Assembly (NCBI GenBank): GCA_019217005.1
Contig: JAHBNG010000019.1
Coordinates: 1 to 64,000 of the forward strand
Length of the DNA stretch: 64,000 bases
Direction of reading: 5' to 3'
Source: Chloroflexi bacterium TSY
GTDB taxonomy: Bacteria; Chloroflexota; Anaerolineae; Caldilineales; Caldilineaceae
In this document: piece after piece, positions 29,629-37,188 of the stretch
Position numbering within the stretch: position 1 is the first letter of the stretch
How the letters are laid out: each line of letters opens with the position of its first letter
The notes under the pieces: generated by a model
Databases searched by the model: none
What the model was told of the DNA's origin: nothing
What the model saw: the letters and a program-made list of their open reading frames with translations, nothing else
Position numbers and translations under genes: made by a program

Positions 29629-30170
29629 ATGTCGTATAACAATACGTTGCACCGGAGCACGCTCGTCTTTTGGCTTTTCAACGTCGTCTCCTTTGTTTAC
29701 GCTTCTTGATTATTCAAGCATTCATCGCATTGAGTTGCGTGCCCGGTGAACTTGGTCGGTAGGCCCAAAAACGTCTGCACCTTCAACACCTTCCACAAGA
29801 GAACCAAACACCACAACGAGAAAGCTTACCCCAGCACGACCAAGCCACAATTGCAGATTGCGAAGTTTATCAGCCACAAAAGCTGCGGCTAGTGCAGTTC
29901 GGATCCGACCTATCTTCTCGCTCAACGCAGGAGAGTGTGTACTACAAAGTGTGTAAATGAACACCGTTCAGTCAGAGAATCGCTGCATTTACACACTTTG
30001 GGACACACTCCCACACAGGACGAGAACTGTTGTTGATACCAGACAATGAAGCGCAGCGGGCTTGGACTAAACTTCAATTTTTGCGATTCCGATGATTCTT
30101 TTAAAATTAACAGGTGACGGCTCAGCAACCCAAACTTGACAATTTATAAGTGGTGGCTTATGCTTTATGC
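29629..30170. other. Intergenic region with a miniature element
   Basis: No supported gene. A minus-strand frame of 80 codons exists at 29722-29964, but its start lies inside the family C repeat. The region also holds the promoter of the ArsR gene at its right end. Confidence 0.5.
29933..30010. repeat. Miniature inverted-repeat element, family C, copy 1
   Basis: GAGTGTGTACTACAAAGTG(TGTAAATG) and the inverted (CATTTACA)CACTTTGGGACACACTC are about 25-bp ends of a 78-bp unit. A related copy is at 35977-36049. Confidence 0.78.
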
Positions 30171-30171
30171 A
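30136..30171 (+). promoter_or_regulatory. Sigma-70 promoter giving a leaderless transcript
   Basis: TTGACA (30136-30141), a 17-nt spacer and TATGCT (30159-30164), then 6 nt, then the ATG of the ArsR-family gene at 30171. The predicted start site coincides with the start codon and there is no ribosome site. Confidence 0.68.
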
Positions 30172-30500
30172 TGCAGAACACGACTACGGCTGAAACCAAG
30201 ATCTTCCAGGCGCTGGCGGACCCTAGTCGGCGGTCGATCTTCGAGTCGCTCACACGGGGTGAAGCAGCAGTGAAAGACCTGACGGCGCGTTTCGACATCT
30301 CACAACCGGCGGTTTCGCAGCATCTCGCTGCGTTGAAAGATGCTGGCTTGGTAATAAGTCGGCGTGAAGGGCGTTGCGTCTACTACCGAGTGGAGCCGCG
30401 CGGGATGAAGCCACTGTTCGACTGGATCGCACACTACCGCACCTTCTGGACGGAGCGCGTCGATCGCCTTGAACAACTGCTGGAGGAAATGGACGAATGA
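30171..30500 (+). CDS. ArsR-family transcriptional regulator
   Basis: 109 aa, winged helix (KIFQALADPSRRSIFESL, then ISQPAVSQHLAALKDAGLV and the wing RREGRCVYYRVEP). The metal-binding Cys pair of classical ArsR is absent, as is usual for the subgroup paired with AHSA1/SRPBCC proteins. ATG 30171 is chosen because the promoter places the transcript start there; a GTG at 30150 would be inside the promoter. Its last codons overlap the start of the SRPBCC gene (ATGA), so it is probably an autoregulated pair. Confidence 0.9.
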   Translation: MQNTTTAETKIFQALADPSRRSIFESLTRGEAAVKDLTARFDISQPAVSQHLAALKDAGLVISRREGRCVYYRVEPRGMKPLFDWIAHYRTFWTERVDRLEQLLEEMDE

Positions 30501-30937
30501 CTTCCACAGACAAGCGTGCACAATCCTACACGGACTCTATTTCGCTTGAATTCGACTTACATCACCCGCCTGAAAAGGTGTGGCGTGCACTCACAGACCC
30601 CGACCTTCTCGCGGAGTGGCTGCTTCCCGTTATTGATGCAAAGCGAGAGCTGGGCTCGGCGTTTGCCTTCAAAGCGCAGCCGCAGCCCGGTTGGGACGGC
30701 ATTGTAAATTGCCGGTTCATTGAGAACAATCCGCCTTGGAAGCTCAGCTATACGTGGGTTGTTGGCGAAATCGATACCGTCGTGACCTTCACGCTCACAC
30801 CAACAGAGTCGGGCACGCGCCTTTCCCTTGTGCAGTCGGGTTTCAAGCCGGACCAGAAGCAGGAATTCGGCGGTGCGTTTTATGGCTGGAAGATGATGGG
30901 CAAGAAGCTGGTCGACCTACTTGCGAGGCTCTCATGA
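30497..30937 (+). CDS. AHSA1/SRPBCC-domain protein
   Basis: 146 aa. Motifs: LEFDLHHPPEKVWRALTDPD and WLLPVIDAKRELG at the N-terminus, with a C-terminal helix ending GWKMMGKKLVDLL. It is co-translated with the ArsR gene (4-bp overlap). Such pairs are common in soil and aquatic bacteria, where the ArsR protein is thought to control the START-like protein. Ligand unknown. Confidence 0.88.
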   Translation: MTSTDKRAQSYTDSISLEFDLHHPPEKVWRALTDPDLLAEWLLPVIDAKRELGSAFAFKAQPQPGWDGIVNCRFIENNPPWKLSYTWVVGEIDTVVTFTLTPTESGTRLSLVQSGFKPDQKQEFGGAFYGWKMMGKKLVDLLARLS

Positions 30938-31087
30938 GCGAGTAGAAACTCACTGCCTACTGGCTACCCGCCGGTTAAGTTACATGGAGCTTAACCAAAA
31001 CCGCAAATACAAAACAACAAAAAGATAACGAACTTCGAAAGACGAGCGCTTAAATTTAGCAAAATGCCCACAAAGAGTAGATAAGGT

Positions 31088-31720
31088 ATGTCTGTAAAAC
31101 CAGAAAACGTCGATCAATATTTGGAAAGTGGTTGTGGCCGATGCGAGTTCGGTGGTACGCCACAGTGCAAAGTACAATCTTGGGATGAAGAACTTCGTTT
31201 GCTTAGAGGAATACTTCAGGAGTCAAGGTTAACCGAAGAATTAAAATGGGGTGCGCCCTGCTATACACATAACGGTAAAAACATCCTAATGCTGAGTGCA
31301 CTCAAGGAAAGTGTGACAATTTCATTCTTTCGGGGGGCACTAATGAAGGACCCTGAAAATGTTTTAGAAAAGCCTGGTGAAAACTCCAGATTTGCCCGGT
31401 ACATTCGATTTACGAATGTGGAAACAGTTGCTACGCTGAAACCTGCTATTCTTCGCTACATTCAGGAAGCCATCGAGCTTGAAAACTCCGGCAAGAAAAG
31501 TGACGTCAGCAATGATGTGCCACTGGAATATCCGGAGGAGCTGATTCAAATGTTTGAAGCGAACCCCGATTTTGAAGAAGCCTTTTCTGCCCTCACACCA
31601 GGGCGGCAGCGCGGCTATCTGATACATTTCACATCGGCGAAACAATCAAAAACCAAAACTGCACGCATTGAAAAGTGTATGCCGAAGATTCTCATCGGAA
31701 AGGGCTGGAACGAACGGTAA
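31088..31720 (+). CDS. YdeI/OmpD-associated (DUF1801-type) family protein
   Basis: 210 aa. The N-terminal DUF1801-like part includes ELKWGAPCYTHNGKNILMLSAL and FFRGALMKDPENVL. The C-terminal OmdA/YdeI part has PEELIQMFEANPDFEEAFSAL and GRQRGYLIHFTSAKQSKTKTARIEKC. It is an accessory, frequently exchanged gene of unclear function, perhaps linked to stress resistance. A weak ribosome site (ATAAGGT) precedes ATG 31088. Confidence 0.88.
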   Translation: MSVKPENVDQYLESGCGRCEFGGTPQCKVQSWDEELRLLRGILQESRLTEELKWGAPCYTHNGKNILMLSALKESVTISFFRGALMKDPENVLEKPGENSRFARYIRFTNVETVATLKPAILRYIQEAIELENSGKKSDVSNDVPLEYPEELIQMFEANPDFEEAFSALTPGRQRGYLIHFTSAKQSKTKTARIEKCMPKILIGKGWNER

Positions 31721-31764
31721 AGATTTGACTGAAGAAAAAGGCAAATAACAAGCGCATGTACCCA

Positions 31765-31809
31765 GGCAAAATAAAGCAGCGCCGCTTCCTTATGCTGCTT
31801 TATTTTGCC
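31765..31809. repeat. Perfect 16-bp hairpin
   Basis: GGCAAAATAAAGCAGC and GCTGCTTTATTTTGCC are exact inverted repeats around a 13-nt loop. The AT-rich stem and lack of a T-run argue against a simple terminator. Function unknown. Confidence 0.8.
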
Positions 31810-31895
31810 CGTGATGCGAAAGTTAGGTTTAAGAGAATGCTGCATCTCGCGCGTGAACGAGCGATAGACAAAATAAATGGGGAGGGAAAACGGAG

Positions 31896-32285
31896 ATGAT
31901 CCACGGGAGCTGTCACTGCGACGCAGTTCAATGGCAGTTTGAAGGCCAGCCAGACGGCGCAACCGCCTGCAACTGCACTGTATGCCGCCGTTACGGCGTA
32001 CTTTGGGCATATGACTACGAGGACGAAGGCATAAAGGTCTCTGGCAAGACTCAACCCTACGTCCGCGGCAAGGCGATTGAGTTCCATTTCTGTTCTGTCT
32101 GCGGTTGCGTCGCCTTCTGGCGTGCGCAGCACGCTGATGATCAAGGGCACCGCCGCATTGCCGTTAACCTTTGTCTCGCTGAACCTGATGCTGTGGCACA
32201 GATACCTATCGACCATTTTGATGGGCTCGACACATTTGAAGGCTTGCCGCGAGACGGCCGCTGTGTCGCTGACTACTGGTTCTAG
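31896..32285 (+). CDS. GFA/CENP-V family protein
   Basis: 129 aa. Zinc-binding cysteines are visible as GSCHCDAVQW, ACNCTVCRRYG and FCSVCGCVAFW, the glutathione-dependent formaldehyde-activating (Gfa) fold. Single-domain Gfa proteins of this kind are usually of unknown substrate, and formaldehyde metabolism should not be assumed. ATG 31896 is preceded by GGGGAGGGAAAACGGAG. Confidence 0.9.
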   Translation: MIHGSCHCDAVQWQFEGQPDGATACNCTVCRRYGVLWAYDYEDEGIKVSGKTQPYVRGKAIEFHFCSVCGCVAFWRAQHADDQGHRRIAVNLCLAEPDAVAQIPIDHFDGLDTFEGLPRDGRCVADYWF

Positions 32286-32329
32286 CAAGGTATGCTATTT
32301 TTCGCACGCTGAGTGTAAGGAAACAGACT

Positions 32330-32544
32330 CAGTAGATCCAAATTTCAGGTTTTGAGAGAGAATTCTGGCTAAACAGTTGACATAAATACAAATTTGCCGG
32401 TCGATATCTAGTTTTTGCGTTAGATTTGGGCGATTTTCAGATATGAAATAGGTTGTTTTCTGTAACCGAAATCTGAATAAATGACTCCAAAATCCCTGCA
32501 ATCTCGACTGAAAATCGCCAAAAACGCCAAATTTGGATCTACTG
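32330..32544. repeat. 215-bp miniature element, family A, intact copy
   Basis: Ends are CAGTAGATCCAAATTT and AAATTTGGATCTACTG. Flanks AGACT (32325-32329) and ATACT (32545-32549) may be a degraded 5-bp duplication. It is the uninterrupted counterpart of 2130-3850. It ends 5 bp before the start codon of the next gene. Confidence 0.9.
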
Positions 32545-32549
32545 ATACT

Positions 32550-33014
32550 ATGAATTCAAAAGTATCCACATGCCTTTGGTTTAACGGAAACGGGGTAGAA
32601 GCAGCTCAATTTTATACCTCACTCATTCCCAATTCTTCGATTAAAACGGATCTGACGACAAACGAAGCGCCGCTCATTGTGGAGTTCACGTTGGATGACG
32701 TACCGTATCAGGCTCTGAACGGTGGGCCAAATTTTCAGTTCAATGAGGCGGCGTCCATTGTTGTTGAAACCGAAGATCAAGCAGAAACAGACAAGCTTTG
32801 GCAGGCACTTACGGCCGATGGCGGTCAAGAAAGCATGTGTGGCTGGCTTAAAGACAAGTTCGGTTTATCTTGGCAGATCGTGCCTCGCCCAGTGATTAAG
32901 CTACTAAACTCGGACGACAAAGCTAGCGCTGAGCGTGCTATGAATGCAGTGTTAACCATGAAGCGACTGGTCATAGCAGACATTGAAAAGGCGGCCTTCT
33001 CAAATGATGACTAA
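32550..33014 (+). CDS. VOC family protein, PhnB/3-demethylubiquinone methyltransferase-like
   Basis: 154 aa. VSTCLWFNGNGVEAAQFYTSLIPNS is the typical start and GWLKDKFGLSWQIVP the typical end of the PhnB-like VOC group. The fold is clear; the enzyme activity is unknown, and the methyltransferase name is historical. ATG 32550 lies just 5 bp behind a family A element and has no ribosome site. Native upstream signals were therefore displaced, and expression must use sequences within the repeat or be lost. Confidence 0.88.
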   Translation: MNSKVSTCLWFNGNGVEAAQFYTSLIPNSSIKTDLTTNEAPLIVEFTLDDVPYQALNGGPNFQFNEAASIVVETEDQAETDKLWQALTADGGQESMCGWLKDKFGLSWQIVPRPVIKLLNSDDKASAERAMNAVLTMKRLVIADIEKAAFSNDD

Positions 33015-33180
33015 CTTAACCTTTTCGACACTTGTCGATTGCGACAATGCTCCCCAAAAACAGGTGATCCAAGATTTCAATATTGCGTTTGCATAGGGCC
33101 ATGTCACGGGTGTTTTGACCTTTTTAACTGAAGAGGTGAAATGGGATATCGTCTCGCCAGAAGAGTTTACAGATAGTGCC
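33007..33180 (+). pseudogene. SnoaL/NTF2-like protein fragment with internal stop
   Basis: ATG 33007 overlaps the end of the VOC gene. The frame encodes APQKQVIQDFNIAFA, then a TAG at 33094-33096, then GHVTGVLTFLTEEVKWDIV in the same frame. This is the N-terminal pattern of NTF2-like (SnoaL) proteins. The remainder is missing, ending against the convergent gene at 33167. A decayed remnant. Confidence 0.6.
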
Positions 33181-33607
33181 CCATCTGATATAGTTCAGTT
33201 TCGTTTGTCTCTTGGCCGTAAATGAACCCGATTAAAATGCCTGTAATTGCATAATGTAGTGTCCCCAATATACCTTGGACCATAATCCACGTTCCGACTG
33301 ATGGAATCATAAATCTAGCTGGAAGATCGAATGCGACAAATGGAACCATAATGAATCCTATCAATAATCCAAATTTAAGCCCTCTTACTATAGGGGAACC
33401 CTTGAAATTTGTGATTGGATATAATAGGGAAAAGGCAATTCCAGCGACAATCGTTTGAGACAGAGCGAAGTAAAGTGTAGGAGGATTCCGCAGAATTGAA
33501 ATACCCGAAAAATAGTCTCCAGCAATTGCAAAACCTAATACTCCTTGTATAACAAAACTTGAAATAAAGTATGCAAGCGCACCTAAAATAACTTTTTTGT
33601 AGTACAT
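33167..33607 (-). CDS. Four-helix integral membrane protein, unknown function
   Basis: 146 aa. Hydrophobic segments at about residues 6-28, 47-65, 78-98 and 105-130, e.g. LYFALSQTIVAGIAFSLLYP and WIMVQGILGTLHYAITGILI. No catalytic motif was noticed and no family is assigned with confidence. Base composition is more AT-rich than its neighbours, which may point to recent transfer. GGAAGG lies a few bases upstream of ATG 33607. Confidence 0.68.
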   Translation of the reverse strand: MYYKKVILGALAYFISSFVIQGVLGFAIAGDYFSGISILRNPPTLYFALSQTIVAGIAFSLLYPITNFKGSPIVRGLKFGLLIGFIMVPFVAFDLPARFMIPSVGTWIMVQGILGTLHYAITGILIGFIYGQETNETELYQMGHYL

Positions 33608-33650
33608 TTTTCCTTCCCATTTTTAATGTTAGGACTTACGCAGAATCCTC

Positions 33651-33686
33651 TTTCGTAAGGGCAAGATATATCTTGCCCTTACGAAA
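33651..33686. repeat. 36-bp perfect palindrome
   Basis: TTTCGTAAGGGCAAGATA is followed directly by its exact reverse complement. The preceding TTAGGACTTACGCAGAATC is reminiscent of a widespread miniature-element end. It separates the convergent-side membrane gene from the SRPBCC gene. Confidence 0.8.
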
Positions 33687-33703
33687 CTCCAACATACCCA
33701 CTC

Positions 33704-34201
33704 TTATTTGGCGTTGAGGACAGATTCGATGTGATCTGCCAGCTTGGAGAAGGACTGTTCCCAACCACCAGCGCCAGGGGAATCTGCTGGGACACCTGCG
33801 TGGGTCATCGTCATTTTTGTACGGCCACCCAAATCTTCCAACTGCACGATCACTTCGGTTGTTTCAGGATGCCCTTCAGGCATGCCCATGGCAGCAGGCG
33901 ACAGTACATTGCCATGTTCATCAGCCATGCTATCGGTATAGACGAGACGCTCGTTCGGGGCAACTTCACGATATTCACCTGTGAACCACATTTTCATGCT
34001 GCCATCGGGCGATGCCATGCAAATCAGGTGCTTGCCACCGACGCGCACATCCATGTCGGCAACCGGCACTGTGAACCCTTTCGGCCCGTACCATTGTTTG
34101 AACTGTTCAGATTGTGTCCACATTTGCCAGATCAGATCCGTGGGTGCATCGAAAATTCGTTCAATTACAACTGCATCTTTCGTCGAAGTGTTGTCACTCA
34201 T
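33704..34201 (-). CDS. AHSA1/SRPBCC-domain protein
   Basis: 165 aa. VIERIFDAPTDLIWQMWTQS and FKQWYGPKGFTVPVADMDVR are AHSA1 hallmarks, and WEQSFSKLADHIESVL is the closing helix. Its start overlaps the stop of the ArsR-family gene by 8 bp, so the two are co-translated. This is a second, separate copy of the regulator/START pair seen at 30171-30937 but in the reverse order of strands. Ligand unknown. Confidence 0.9.
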   Translation of the reverse strand: MSDNTSTKDAVVIERIFDAPTDLIWQMWTQSEQFKQWYGPKGFTVPVADMDVRVGGKHLICMASPDGSMKMWFTGEYREVAPNERLVYTDSMADEHGNVLSPAAMGMPEGHPETTEVIVQLEDLGGRTKMTMTHAGVPADSPGAGGWEQSFSKLADHIESVLNAK

Positions 34202-34541
34202 TATCTTTTTCCTTATTGTTCAATTGATTGATATAGTCGTCCATGCGGTCAAAGCTTGCCTCCCAAATATGGCGATACTGCTCTGTCCACCTGGAAATTT
34301 CTTGTAGGGGCGTTACGTCGATGGTGCAGGGTCGATATTGCGCATTTTGCCCCTGTACGATTAACCCTGCACGCTCCAATACTTTGATGTGCTTAGAAAT
34401 CGCTGGCAACGTCATATTAAACGGCTCTGCGAGTTCGTTGACGGTTGCTTCCCCCTCCGCCAAACGTGCTAAAATTGCCCGCCGCGTCGAGTTTGCCAAT
34501 GCTGCAAAGGTCTGGTCTAGTCTATCGTCATCGCTCCTCAT
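34194..34541 (-). CDS. ArsR-family transcriptional regulator
   Basis: 115 aa winged helix: FAALANSTRRAILARLAEGE, then NMTLPAISKHIKVLERAGLI. No metal-binding Cys. ATG 34541. A sigma-70 promoter (TTGACA 34618-34613, 17-nt spacer, TATTAT 34595-34590) is followed by the perfect palindrome GGTTAATTAACC at 34571-34582 and CAACTAGTTG next to it, a good candidate for its own operator. Autoregulated pair with the downstream AHSA1 gene (inference). Confidence 0.92.
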   Translation of the reverse strand: MRSDDDRLDQTFAALANSTRRAILARLAEGEATVNELAEPFNMTLPAISKHIKVLERAGLIVQGQNAQYRPCTIDVTPLQEISRWTEQYRHIWEASFDRMDDYINQLNNKEKDNE

Positions 34542-34562
34542 GGTTATGATTCTACCTTATTC

Positions 34563-34618
34563 AACTAGTTGGTTAATTAACCGATTGGTATAATACACTA
34601 ATTTGTTCTATTTGTCAA
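34563..34618 (-). promoter_or_regulatory. Promoter and palindromic operator of the ArsR/AHSA1 pair
   Basis: TTGACA and TATTAT with 17-nt spacing on the minus strand. The palindrome GGTTAATTAACC (34571-34582) starts 8 bp downstream of the -10 and covers the start site. CAACTAGTTG (34563-34572) adjoins it. Confidence 0.7.
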
Positions 34619-34746
34619 GCACTTTGCCCAAATTCGATCAAAATTCAACTCTTTGCCTACCACGTTCATCGACGTCCTCAACAAAAGCACAAATGAGACA
34701 TCTTCTCACTTAAATTTGGTGTCTTGCCATAATTGAGATAGAATCT

Positions 34747-35131
34747 GTCAAGATTCGGCTGACTGATTCGCGACGTGCTTTGGTAGAGATTTTCGTACAA
34801 AGCAAACAGATTTTGAGTACCGAGCAACTCTGTGCTCTCGCTTTGCAGCGTCATCCTGATTTGGGGCGAGCCACCGTTTATCGCACTTTGGAAAAGCTAA
34901 TTGAGTTGGAGTTGGTTCAACGTATTCACGACCAGCAAGGATGTCATCATTATCTTGCCGTTATGGATGATGACCCGCAAGCCTTGCTTATCTGTAGCGA
35001 CTGTCAGCGAGTTTACATCCGCTCCGTTTGATGTGCTTGAGCAACTAACGAAGACGCTCGAACAGGCAACGGGATACAGCATTCAAAAGCAGATTCTACA
35101 GCTATCTGGAATGTGTGCTGATCGTCAATAA
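34747..35131 (+). pseudogene. Fur/Zur-family regulator, degraded
   Basis: Family features: VKIRLTDSRRALVEIFVQ, RHPDLGRATVYRTLEKLIEL (winged helix), CHHYLAV and the CxxC of LLICSDCQRV. After this the frame breaks (stop at 35031); another frame continues EFTSAPFDVLEQLTKTLEQ and ends GMCADRQ. The break fits deletion between two GAGT repeats near 35009. No ATG/GTG start is available for the first helix, so the 5' end is damaged as well. It precedes a Zn/Mn ABC transporter that it would once have controlled. Confidence 0.75.
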
Positions 35132-35996
35132 CATTATGTTCAATAGGAAAAGCGAAGCTGCATATCACAGAACATCTGCATCTGCGTTGGCATTACATAA
35201 TGTGACCGTACGCTACGGCAATGTTCGGGCGCTTGAAGACTTCACACTAGATGTGAAGCAGAGTGAACAAATCGCGATCGTTGGGCCCAACGGTGCAGGC
35301 AAGAGTACACTCTTTAAGGTCATTACTGGACTCGTACGTCCTAGTACAGGGAGAGTTGATGTTTATGGCAGCAGGCCAAATGAGCATATCTGTATCGGTT
35401 ACGTTCCTCAAAGTAGCCAGATTGATTGGCGTTTTCCGGTCACTGTTTTCGATGTAGTAATGATGGGACGTGTAGGCAAGATCGGTTTATTCCGCTGGGC
35501 GGGCCAGCAGGATCGGGTATCGGTGATGAGTGCACTCCAAGCAGTAGATATGTTGCATTTGGCCAAACGTCAAATCGGTGAGCTTTCTGGTGGTCAGCAA
35601 CAACGTGTTTTTCTCGCTCGGGCATTAGCACAAGAGGCCCATATCCTCTTGCTCGATGAACCTCTCTCCGGTCTAGATATGCCGAGTCAAGAAGCGATTC
35701 TGAAAATTTTAGCTGATCTACAGACGCGCAACATGACCATGTTGGTTGCGATACATGATTTGGGTCAAGCGGCAGAAAGTTTTCATCAAGTGTTGTTACT
35801 CAATCGACGCATCATTGCCCGAGGTGTACCGAAAGAAGTATTTACGCATTCGAATCTCGTAGAGGCATATGGTGGTCGCTTCCAAATGATGCCTTTTATC
35901 AATGATGAGAGAGAAAACGGTTTACACAGACACCAATCAGGTATGATCGATGAGACAAAAGCCGATATCAAGGACAGCGTGTCCCAAAGTGTGTGA
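35115..35996 (+). CDS. Metal (Zn/Mn) ABC transporter ATP-binding protein, ZnuC/MntB-like
   Basis: 293 aa. Walker A GPNGAGKST, Q-loop PQSSQIDWRFPVTVFDVV, signature ELSGGQQQRVFLARALAQ and Walker B ILLLDEPLSG. The WRFPVTVxDVVMMGR stretch is typical of the manganese/zinc family. The start is GTG 35115, overlapping the broken Fur gene; ATG 35136 is the alternative. A family C repeat has inserted at the 3' end and supplies the last residues and stop. No substrate-binding gene is present. Confidence 0.88.
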   Translation: MLIVNNIMFNRKSEAAYHRTSASALALHNVTVRYGNVRALEDFTLDVKQSEQIAIVGPNGAGKSTLFKVITGLVRPSTGRVDVYGSRPNEHICIGYVPQSSQIDWRFPVTVFDVVMMGRVGKIGLFRWAGQQDRVSVMSALQAVDMLHLAKRQIGELSGGQQQRVFLARALAQEAHILLLDEPLSGLDMPSQEAILKILADLQTRNMTMLVAIHDLGQAAESFHQVLLLNRRIIARGVPKEVFTHSNLVEAYGGRFQMMPFINDERENGLHRHQSGMIDETKADIKDSVSQSV

Positions 35997-36049
35997 ATGG
36001 AGACCGGTTGGTCAGAGAACCTACTCTGTTTACGCATTTTGTCGTACGC
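35977..36049. repeat. Miniature inverted-repeat element, family C, copy 2
   Basis: GCGTGTCCCAAAGTGTGTGA and the opposing TTTACGCATTTTGTCGTACGC are the ends. The middle GGTCAGAGAA matches the GTCAGAGAA of copy 1 (29933-30010). It overlaps the ATPase stop codon and separates it from the permease gene. Confidence 0.7.
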
Positions 36050-36079
36050 GCCCATATCAAAGAAGGACCATTCGATTCG

Positions 36080-36955
36080 ATGATTCACAACGGAATTGAT
36101 CTCTTGATCACTCCATTGGCTTACGGATTTATGTGGCGAGGACTCTTGGCAGCGATCATGGTTGGGATCATTTGCCCGATATTAGGCTCTTATATGATCC
36201 TCCGCGGAATGGCCTTTTTGGGCGATGCTCTGGCTCACATTATCCTGCCTGGAGTTGTTCTTGCTTATTTGCTCGGTTGGCCTTTGGCGTTGGGTGCACT
36301 ACTGGTTGGGATTTTGGCAGCCCTTGGCATTGGCGCTCTAAGCCAAGGAAGCGAAATCAGAGAAGATACGGCTATTGGGATTATCTTTGCCGGCAGTTTT
36401 GCACTGGGTATTGCGATGATTAGTACAGTAAGCAACTATGCTGTCGACCTTTCTCATATTCTCTTTGGCAACATTTTAGGGGTTTCTACGTCCGATCTTT
36501 GGTTAACGCTCGGCTTGGGGCTATTGGTGCTTGCTACGGTTTTTATCTTTTACAAAGAATTCCTGGTCTTGGCATTTGATTCAACTTTGGCGGTCGTCTT
36601 ACGTCTGCCAGAGCGCTTTCTGCGTCATCTCCTCTCCATATTGATCGCGGTTACAATTGTCACGGCATTGCAAACCGTTGGTGTTGCGCTTGTACTTGCA
36701 ATGCTTGTTACACCGGCAGCGACCGCTCAATTGCTCACGCATCGCTTGTCTACGATGATGCTCACCGCAGCCCTCATTGGTGTCTCCTCAAATGTAGTAG
36801 GCCTCTACCTCAGCTTTTACCTCAGTATTGCTTCTGGTCCGGCGATGGTTCTTGTTGCCACGGCTATTTTTGGAGTAGTCTTTCTTCTTGCACCGCGCCG
36901 CGGCATCGTATTCCAATGGCGACGAAACTTTGCTCAAGATACAGTTCGTGGTTAA
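36080..36955 (+). CDS. Metal (Zn/Mn) ABC transporter permease, ZnuB/MntC-like
   Basis: 291 aa with about eight hydrophobic segments. ILRGMAFLGDALAHIILPGV is the signature of the ABC-3 (metal) permease family, and VGVALVLAMLVTPAATAQLL follows the usual pattern. The start is taken as ATG 36080; an in-frame ATG at 35993 would add residues encoded by the inserted repeat. It acts with the preceding ATPase to import Zn or Mn, with a binding protein that must be encoded elsewhere. Confidence 0.9.
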   Translation: MIHNGIDLLITPLAYGFMWRGLLAAIMVGIICPILGSYMILRGMAFLGDALAHIILPGVVLAYLLGWPLALGALLVGILAALGIGALSQGSEIREDTAIGIIFAGSFALGIAMISTVSNYAVDLSHILFGNILGVSTSDLWLTLGLGLLVLATVFIFYKEFLVLAFDSTLAVVLRLPERFLRHLLSILIAVTIVTALQTVGVALVLAMLVTPAATAQLLTHRLSTMMLTAALIGVSSNVVGLYLSFYLSIASGPAMVLVATAIFGVVFLLAPRRGIVFQWRRNFAQDTVRG

Positions 36956-36997
36956 GCTTCTACTGCATCATCTAGCCTTATATTTCGGGTTAAGTAG

Positions 36998-37032
36998 GCA
37001 CGCCTCGTGCCGGTCGCCGCACGAGACGTGCT
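36998..37032. terminator. Hairpin downstream of the metal transporter
   Basis: GCACGCCTCGTGC and GCACGAGACGTGC form a stem around a CGGTCGCC loop. There is no T-run, so it may be a transcription-end structure or a palindromic repeat. Confidence 0.45.
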
Positions 37033-37081
37033 CGCTGAACAATGGTCTAATAACCCCTATTTTTCGCATGAATGATGCACT

Positions 37082-37162
37082 AGTCACATTATTTAAACTT
37101 CGTACTTTCGTCCACAATTCTGCTAGAGTAAAAATACTGCGAATGTACGGAGTTTAAGTGAC
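37082..37162. repeat. Miniature inverted-repeat element, family G, copy 2
   Basis: GTCACATTATTTAAACTTCG(TAC) and the opposing (GTA)CGGAGTTTAAGTGAC are inverted ends of an 81-bp unit, related to 28444-28513. It ends 27 bp before the next start codon. Confidence 0.6.
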
Positions 37163-37188
37163 TTCTCTATTAGGAGGCGTTAATATCA

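Noticed and set aside
29722..29964. 80-codon minus-strand frame
   Set aside because: Its start codon lies within a family C repeat and no family or ribosome site supports it.
32550..33014. Naming the VOC protein a ubiquinone methyltransferase
   Set aside because: Only a VOC fold is present; there is no SAM-binding motif, and the historical family name is misleading.
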